Assembly: GCA_003641345.1 (NCBI GenBank)
Contig: QNAD01000056.1
Span: 1 to 9,273 of the forward strand
From: Candidatus Zixiibacteriota bacterium
GTDB lineage: Bacteria; Zixibacteria; MSB-5A5; GN15; FEB-12
Length of the DNA stretch: 9,273 nt
Reading direction: 5' to 3'
The stretch's first letter is position 1. Each line of letters opens with the position of its first letter. The notes below the pieces were generated by a model that was not told the DNA's origin, made no database searches, and was given only the letters and a program-made list of their open reading frames with translations. Shown piece after piece: positions 6,558 through 9,273 of the stretch. Made by a program: the position numbers and the translations under genes.

Positions 6558-6607
6558 AAATGAAAACTATTCTTAATATAACTAACTGTCAATATTAAAC
6601 AGCGTTG

Positions 6608-7054
6608 CTAATTGTCAATTGAAATTAGAGTCATAATTCCTCTGGAATAATCAAATGGTAGTTTTTTATCTATTGAGTTTAAATTTATAAGATTTAATGA
6701 TGAGTTCTCTTTAGAAGAAAATATTTTTTTTGAAAATGCAAAATCCTGATTTATTTGAAATAAGAAAATTTCATTATCTCTTTCAATCTGAAAATTTATA
6801 ACATATTCATCCGAAGGCTGCCATAGAAAAAATAGATTATTATCTGTTTCGAAATGATAATTGTCTGAGATACTGGCATATAATTGTTCGTCTGAGTTTT
6901 TTTTATACGAGGAGTAAGGAATTAAACCAGTTGGTATTTTAACAGTTGCCGTAGTACGAATCAGTGCTGAAGCATTATCTGATAATACAGGACTATAAAC
7001 TAAACAAAAAATAAGACCAACAATTAAAAATTGAAATAAACGTTTTAAAAACAT
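6608..7054 (-). CDS. Small exported protein of unknown function, possibly a highly divergent subunit
   Basis: I do not recognise this 148-residue protein as a known family. The signal peptide is clear (core F-L-I-V-G-L-I-F-C-L-V, probably cut after V-L-S at 25). The mature part is rich in Asn, Ser, Lys and Phe, has no cysteine and no further membrane segment, and is probably all-beta. Its start R-T-T-A-T-V-K-I-P-T-G-L (33-44) resembles the A-T-A-T-V-L-T-G-L strand of the neighbouring subunits, and its end D-Y-S-R-G-I-M-T-L-I-S-I-D-N resembles their last strand. The L-x-F-G and G-G-x-x-x-P motifs between are missing. It sits between two subunit genes, downstream of a good promoter, and heads the 6608-6078-5361 unit. 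It may be a specialised pilus component such as a terminator, anchor or adaptor. That role is inference. Confidence 0.6.
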   Translation of the reverse strand: MFLKRLFQFLIVGLIFCLVYSPVLSDNASALIRTTATVKIPTGLIPYSSYKKNSDEQLYASISDNYHFETDNNLFFLWQPSDEYVINFQIERDNEIFLFQINQDFAFSKKIFSSKENSSLNLINLNSIDKKLPFDYSRGIMTLISIDN

Positions 7055-7101
7055 TACGGTATCCGAAGTAAATTTGTAAGTACTTCATAATAATACCGTA
7101 A
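7054..7101 (-). promoter_or_regulatory. Nested dyad over the start region of the 6608-7054 gene
   Basis: TTACGGTAT (7054-7062) and ATACCGTAA (7093-7101) are perfect 9-base inverted repeats. Inside them GAAGTA (7065-7070) and TACTTC (7081-7086) form a second perfect pair. The left arm includes the A of the start codon and the weak ribosome site; the right arm overlaps the predicted -10 box. It could be a repressor operator, or, if transcription starts further upstream, an RNA hairpin that hides the start codon. Confidence 0.5.
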
Positions 7102-7117
7102 AATCCAAAATTGTCAA
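7090..7117 (-). promoter_or_regulatory. Sigma70-like promoter for the 6608-6078-5361 unit
   Basis: On the minus strand a perfect TTGACA (7117-7112) is followed after 16 bases by TATTAT (7095-7090), five of six matches to the -10 consensus. Transcription would start near 7083, about 28 bases before the ATG at 7054. It lies just downstream of the structured intergenic element and makes this gene group independent of the 7440-7967 gene. Confidence 0.58.
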
Positions 7118-7130
7118 GACAGTATTCTTT

Positions 7131-7437
7131 TTTCAATTTTTTTTGCAAACGGACGACACAAAATCCCAAGGGCAGAACCCGAAGTGGTTCTGCAAAGAAA
7201 GCGGTTGCTAAAGAGTTCCGTCCTATTGGCTTAAGTGTCGGGTCACAATCCACCTTCGGTGAATCAGGACCCGACACAACTGAAATGAGGGTTTATCAAC
7301 AAGCCCTTGGAGTCGGGAATGACATAAAGAAAAAGGGTGTTTGTATCCACAAAATCTTGCCGAGATTAAGCAAAAGTCAAAGTTGTGGCAGACAACACGA
7401 GGGTGTCTGTTGCCCACGGGATTTTTCAAAAATAAAA
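7131..7437. repeat. Structured intergenic element with three inverted-repeat modules, probably a dispersed repeat
   Basis: This gene-free stretch is more GC-rich and far more palindromic than the surrounding DNA. Module 1 is GCAGAACC (7172-7179) / GGTTCTGC (7186-7193) with a 6-nt loop. Module 2 is GTGTCGGGTC (7235-7244) / GACCCGACAC (7268-7277), a perfect 10-bp pair that encloses a small CACC-ttc-GGTG hairpin (7251-7261). Module 3 is GTGGCAGACA (7385-7394) against TGTCTG-ttgc-CCAC (7404-7417), with a bulge. The open frames across it look spurious: low complexity, no homology recognised and no ribosome sites. The mosaic look resembles interspersed palindromic elements of other bacteria. Whether it is repeated elsewhere in this genome cannot be seen from here. 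Confidence 0.55.
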
Positions 7438-7439
7438 AA

Positions 7440-7967
7440 TCAACCTCCGGTATAGGCAATCGATAACACTATATCTCCGGCATAGTCACCTCCGGTTTGT
7501 GTTAATCCGGGGAATACTGTTCCCCCGATCCAAACCAAAAGAGTTCCGCCTGCACCCAAATTTTGAACAGAAGGACCGTTTGGATTTACAACCCCGGCTG
7601 GTGCTGTTTGTCCTCCACCAGTTTCATCATCATAAGAAACATCGGTATTGTTAAAACTGATACGCATTCCGTTTGAGGAATCCACTAAGAAGATTGAATC
7701 CGGCAAGATAAAATCAAAAGTTATTTCCGCTCCAGAGTTTCCATTTATTTGCCATTCACCGGCAAATCCAGCTGATGATTTATCCACTGTTTTATCTAAT
7801 CCCGGAATAACAGTTCCAAATCTTAAATCATTGGTCCCGAGAATTGTAATGGCTGAAATAACTGTTGCTGTTGCCTGAATTGTTCCGTTTTCCTGTGCCT
7901 GAATTGGTTGAATTACTGTCAAGCATACAAAAAGGGTTATAACTAGCCCAAAAAACCTATTATACAT
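7440..7967 (-). CDS. DUF4402-like pilus subunit
   Basis: I place the start at 7967 (M-Y-N-R-F-F-G), 175 residues, because GGAGG (7973-7977) lies 5 bases upstream and the signal peptide then begins normally. An in-frame ATG at 8024 would add 19 residues of non-signal-like sequence. The signal peptide ends P-I-Q-A at residue 24. The mature protein has I-Q-A-T-A-T-V-I-S-A-I, D-L-R-F-G-T-V-I-P-G, G-A-E-I-T-F-D-F-I-L-P, M-R-I-S-F-N-N-T-D, L-V-W-I-G-G-T-V-F-P and the last strand G-D-Y-A-G-D-I-V-L-S-I-A-Y-T-G-G. It has no cysteine after the signal peptide. In core sequence it is nearest to the 6078-6557 product (shared G-A-E-I-T and D-F-I-L-P blocks) but, unlike that one, it keeps the N-terminal strand. 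It has its own upstream promoter region and is separated from the other genes by the structured element, so it may be expressed independently. Confidence 0.82.
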   Translation of the reverse strand: MYNRFFGLVITLFVCLTVIQPIQAQENGTIQATATVISAITILGTNDLRFGTVIPGLDKTVDKSSAGFAGEWQINGNSGAEITFDFILPDSIFLVDSSNGMRISFNNTDVSYDDETGGGQTAPAGVVNPNGPSVQNLGAGGTLLVWIGGTVFPGLTQTGGDYAGDIVLSIAYTGG

Positions 7968-7970
7968 AAA

Positions 7971-7977
7971 TTCCTCC
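7971..7977 (-). promoter_or_regulatory. Ribosome binding site fixing the start of the 7440-7967 gene
   Basis: The minus strand reads GGAGGAA followed by TTT and then ATG at 7967, a near-ideal Shine-Dalgarno sequence and spacing. It decides against the longer in-frame reading from 8024. Confidence 0.75.
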
Positions 7978-8138
7978 GAAATTTCATTTAATTCCAGATA
8001 GCAAAAATGCAAAGAAGATGCCATCGGCAGAAAAAACCATTAAGATACTGTAACGCAATAGCTTACATTGATGCCTTGGCAACTGTATGACATTAAATTC
8101 AGATAAGAAAATATGGGAGAATACCTATAAAAATAGTT

Positions 8139-8147
8139 ATTATAACA
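8139..8147 (-). promoter_or_regulatory. Extended -10 promoter for the 7440-7967 subunit gene
   Basis: On the minus strand TG-T-TATAAT (8147-8139) is a perfect extended -10 element. The -35 position is poor, which is usual for this promoter type. Transcription would begin near 8132, leaving a leader of about 165 bases before the ATG at 7967. Confidence 0.45.
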
Positions 8148-8308
8148 GGTACTTCTGTTGAGCTTGAATTGTTTTTAAATTTGTGATAAATGTAAAAATC
8201 ATATAAAGATAGCTAAAGTGATACGGAAATTATCCGATAAAATTTGTAGAAACTGTTTTAAAATGAAACACTCAAAGTGAAACAGTCCTTTAAATGAAAG
8301 GTGACAGG

Positions 8309-9273
8309 ATGTCGCTTAGAAAAGTTAAATATCTTTTTTTGATTTTGATTGTATCCAATGGATGGACGCAACAAATACGGTGGTCTTCGGTTACCGGCGG
8401 GAATTATAATGATGAATCTTATGCCTCGGTGCAAACTTCTGATAATGGTTATGCGGTATTGGGTTCAACATATTCATTTGGTTCAGGTGATTACGATTTT
8501 TTCTTTATACGTTTAAATGAAAATGGTGATACTCTTTGGACTAAAACTTTCGGTGGTCAATATGCAGATTATGGCAGATCGCTTATTAATACTCCTGACA
8601 AAGGATTTTTATTAGTTGGTACCAGTAAGTCCGGCGGGTTTGGTATGGGAGATATTTATGTTATTAAAATCGACAGTCTTGGTGAGTTGATTTGGGAAAA
8701 ATCTTACGGAGGGGCTGAAGCCGATGAAGGGAATTCTGTAATTATGACAACTGAATTGGGGTATCTTATATGTGGCACTACTCTTTCATACGGACTTAAT
8801 GGGGATATGGCTCTGTTAAAGATTGATTCTTTGGGTGTTGCCAAATGGATAAAGACTTATGGGGGTACTGAAGGTGATAGCGGTTTTGATGTCAAACTTA
8901 CAGGTGATGGCGGATATATTGCTGTAGGTGGTACAGGGTCATTCGGTTTGGGATACAGTTCTGTTTATGTGGTGAGGACAAATGCTGCCGGTGATACTTT
9001 ATGGACTAATGCTTATGGGGGCGACAAATCGGATTTTGGTTATTCTGTAAGCCCTACTTACGATGGAGGTTTTATTTTCGCTGGCACTACTGAATCTTTT
9101 GGCGAAGGATACAAAGATGCATACCTGATTAAAACAGATGCTGATGGTCTGTTATTATGGCAAAAAACTTATGGCGGTTTCAAAGATGAAAGAGCTTACT
9201 CGGTTTTTGCTACTTCTGATGGTGGTTATGTTTTGGGTGGCATAACTCATTCGTTCGGTGCTGGAAAAGTTGA
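8309..9273 (+). CDS. Exported tandem-repeat (beta-propeller-like) protein, N-terminal part; 3' end outside window
   Basis: The frame is open from the ATG at 8309 to the window end: 321 complete codons plus two bases. GAAAGGTGA (8296-8304) gives a ribosome site with proper spacing. An in-frame ATG at 8294 has none. The signal peptide is short (R-K-V-K-Y, then L-F-L-I-L-I-V, cut near W-T-Q). The rest is a tandem repeat of 51-52 residues whose tryptophans fall at 25, 77, 129, 180, 232 and 284. Each unit reads roughly W-x-K-T-Y-G-G, D-x-G-x-S-V, D-G-G-Y-x-x-x-G-T-x-S-F-G, D-x-Y-x-I-K-x-D-x-x-G-D-T-L. Such blocks form beta-propeller-like extracellular or secreted proteins, common in FCB-group and related candidate phyla, often with a C-terminal sorting domain that is not visible here. 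The ligand and function are unknown. It diverges from the subunit locus, so a functional link is possible but unproven. Confidence 0.85.
   Translation, partial: MSLRKVKYLFLILIVSNGWTQQIRWSSVTGGNYNDESYASVQTSDNGYAVLGSTYSFGSGDYDFFFIRLNENGDTLWTKTFGGQYADYGRSLINTPDKGFLLVGTSKSGGFGMGDIYVIKIDSLGELIWEKSYGGAEADEGNSVIMTTELGYLICGTTLSYGLNGDMALLKIDSLGVAKWIKTYGGTEGDSGFDVKLTGDGGYIAVGGTGSFGLGYSSVYVVRTNAAGDTLWTNAYGGDKSDFGYSVSPTYDGGFIFAGTTESFGEGYKDAYLIKTDADGLLLWQKTYGGFKDERAYSVFATSDGGYVLGGITHSFGAGKV

Larger units (their letters stand above)
7968..8308. other. Divergent intergenic region between the subunit locus and the repeat-protein gene
   Basis: I see no gene in these 341 bases. They hold the ribosome site and probable promoter of the minus-strand subunit gene and, on the right, the leader of the plus-strand gene. 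AACTGTATGAC (8081-8091) repeats an 11-base word also present in inverse orientation at 5102-5112. Near 8252-8286 an inverted pair ACTGTTT / AAACAGT and a small CACT-caa-AGTG hairpin (8269-8279) lie just before the plus-strand ribosome site. A TATAAA at 8202-8207 is a weak -10 candidate for the plus-strand gene, with no good -35. Confidence 0.45.

Noticed and set aside
6587..6618. Two TTGACA boxes (minus strand, 26 bases apart) as promoters for the 6078-6557 gene
   Set aside because: Neither has a convincing -10 box at the right distance; one lies in the last codons of the preceding gene, so the match is probably a small local duplication or chance.
6993..7277. Open frame of 94 codons on the minus strand
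   Set aside because: It overlaps the signal peptide of the 6608-7054 gene in another frame, crosses the promoter and dyad, and has no recognisable protein features.
7131..7437. CRISPR array
   Set aside because: The repeats are inverted, not regularly spaced direct repeats with unique spacers, and no cas genes are present.
7111..7455. Open frame of 114 codons on the plus strand across the structured element
   Set aside because: No ribosome site, odd composition, it overlaps the end of a real subunit gene, and its sequence follows from the inverted repeats rather than from a protein family.
7223..7459. Open frame of 78 codons on the minus strand in the structured element
   Set aside because: It starts inside a subunit gene in another frame and is made up of repeat arms; no sign of coding.
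7968..8024. Nineteen-residue N-terminal extension of the 7440-7967 subunit
   Set aside because: The ideal GGAGG site before the ATG at 7967 and the normal signal peptide from there make the upstream ATG unlikely.

Overview
The window is AT-rich bacterial DNA, apparently chromosomal. Nearly every complete gene encodes an exported protein on the minus strand. It contains a chaperone-usher type pilus or surface-fibre locus whose subunits resemble the DUF4402 family rather than classical Proteobacterial pilins. The host is probably a Gram-negative member of the Fibrobacteres-Chlorobi-Bacteroidetes (FCB) superphylum or a neighbouring candidate phylum. That is suggested by the low GC, the 52-residue 'GDTLW...GG' repeat protein at the right edge and a highly structured intergenic element. 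I suspect a Zixibacteria- or Ignavibacteria-like lineage, but this rests on memory of similar sequences, not on a search.

Layout, left to right. 1-216 (+) is the C-terminal end of a peptide methionine sulfoxide reductase A gene, with a weak terminator between it and the converging pilus locus. 252-2840 (-) is an outer-membrane usher and 2862-3740 (-) a PapD-like periplasmic chaperone. 3850-4443 and 4448-5011 (-) are two tandem, about 83% identical DUF4402-like subunits. After a 349-bp spacer holding a clear minus-strand terminator come 5361-5930 and 6078-6557 (-), two further subunits, and 6608-7054 (-), a divergent small exported protein that keeps traces of the subunit end strands. A 385-bp spacer follows, with a good sigma70-like promoter, a long dyad at the start of the 6608-7054 gene and a mosaic of strong inverted repeats. 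7440-7967 (-) is another subunit. A 341-bp divergent promoter region separates it from 8309-9273 (+), the N-terminal part of an exported tandem-repeat (beta-propeller-like) protein that runs off the window.

How it may work. All subunits have Sec signal peptides ending in A-Q or S-Q, so they would enter the periplasm, be capped by the chaperone, and be polymerised through the usher. Four subunits share an N-terminal 'ATATV' strand and five share a C-terminal strand of form G-x-Y-x9-Y-[TD]-G-x. The 6078-6557 product has the C-terminal strand but lacks the N-terminal one, which is what a fibre-tip subunit would look like if that strand is the donor strand. Promoter and terminator positions suggest three transcription units: 7440 alone; 6608-6078-5361; and 4448-3850-chaperone-usher. 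That would allow subunit stoichiometry to be set independently of the assembly machinery. The pilus interpretation is inference from family resemblance and gene order.
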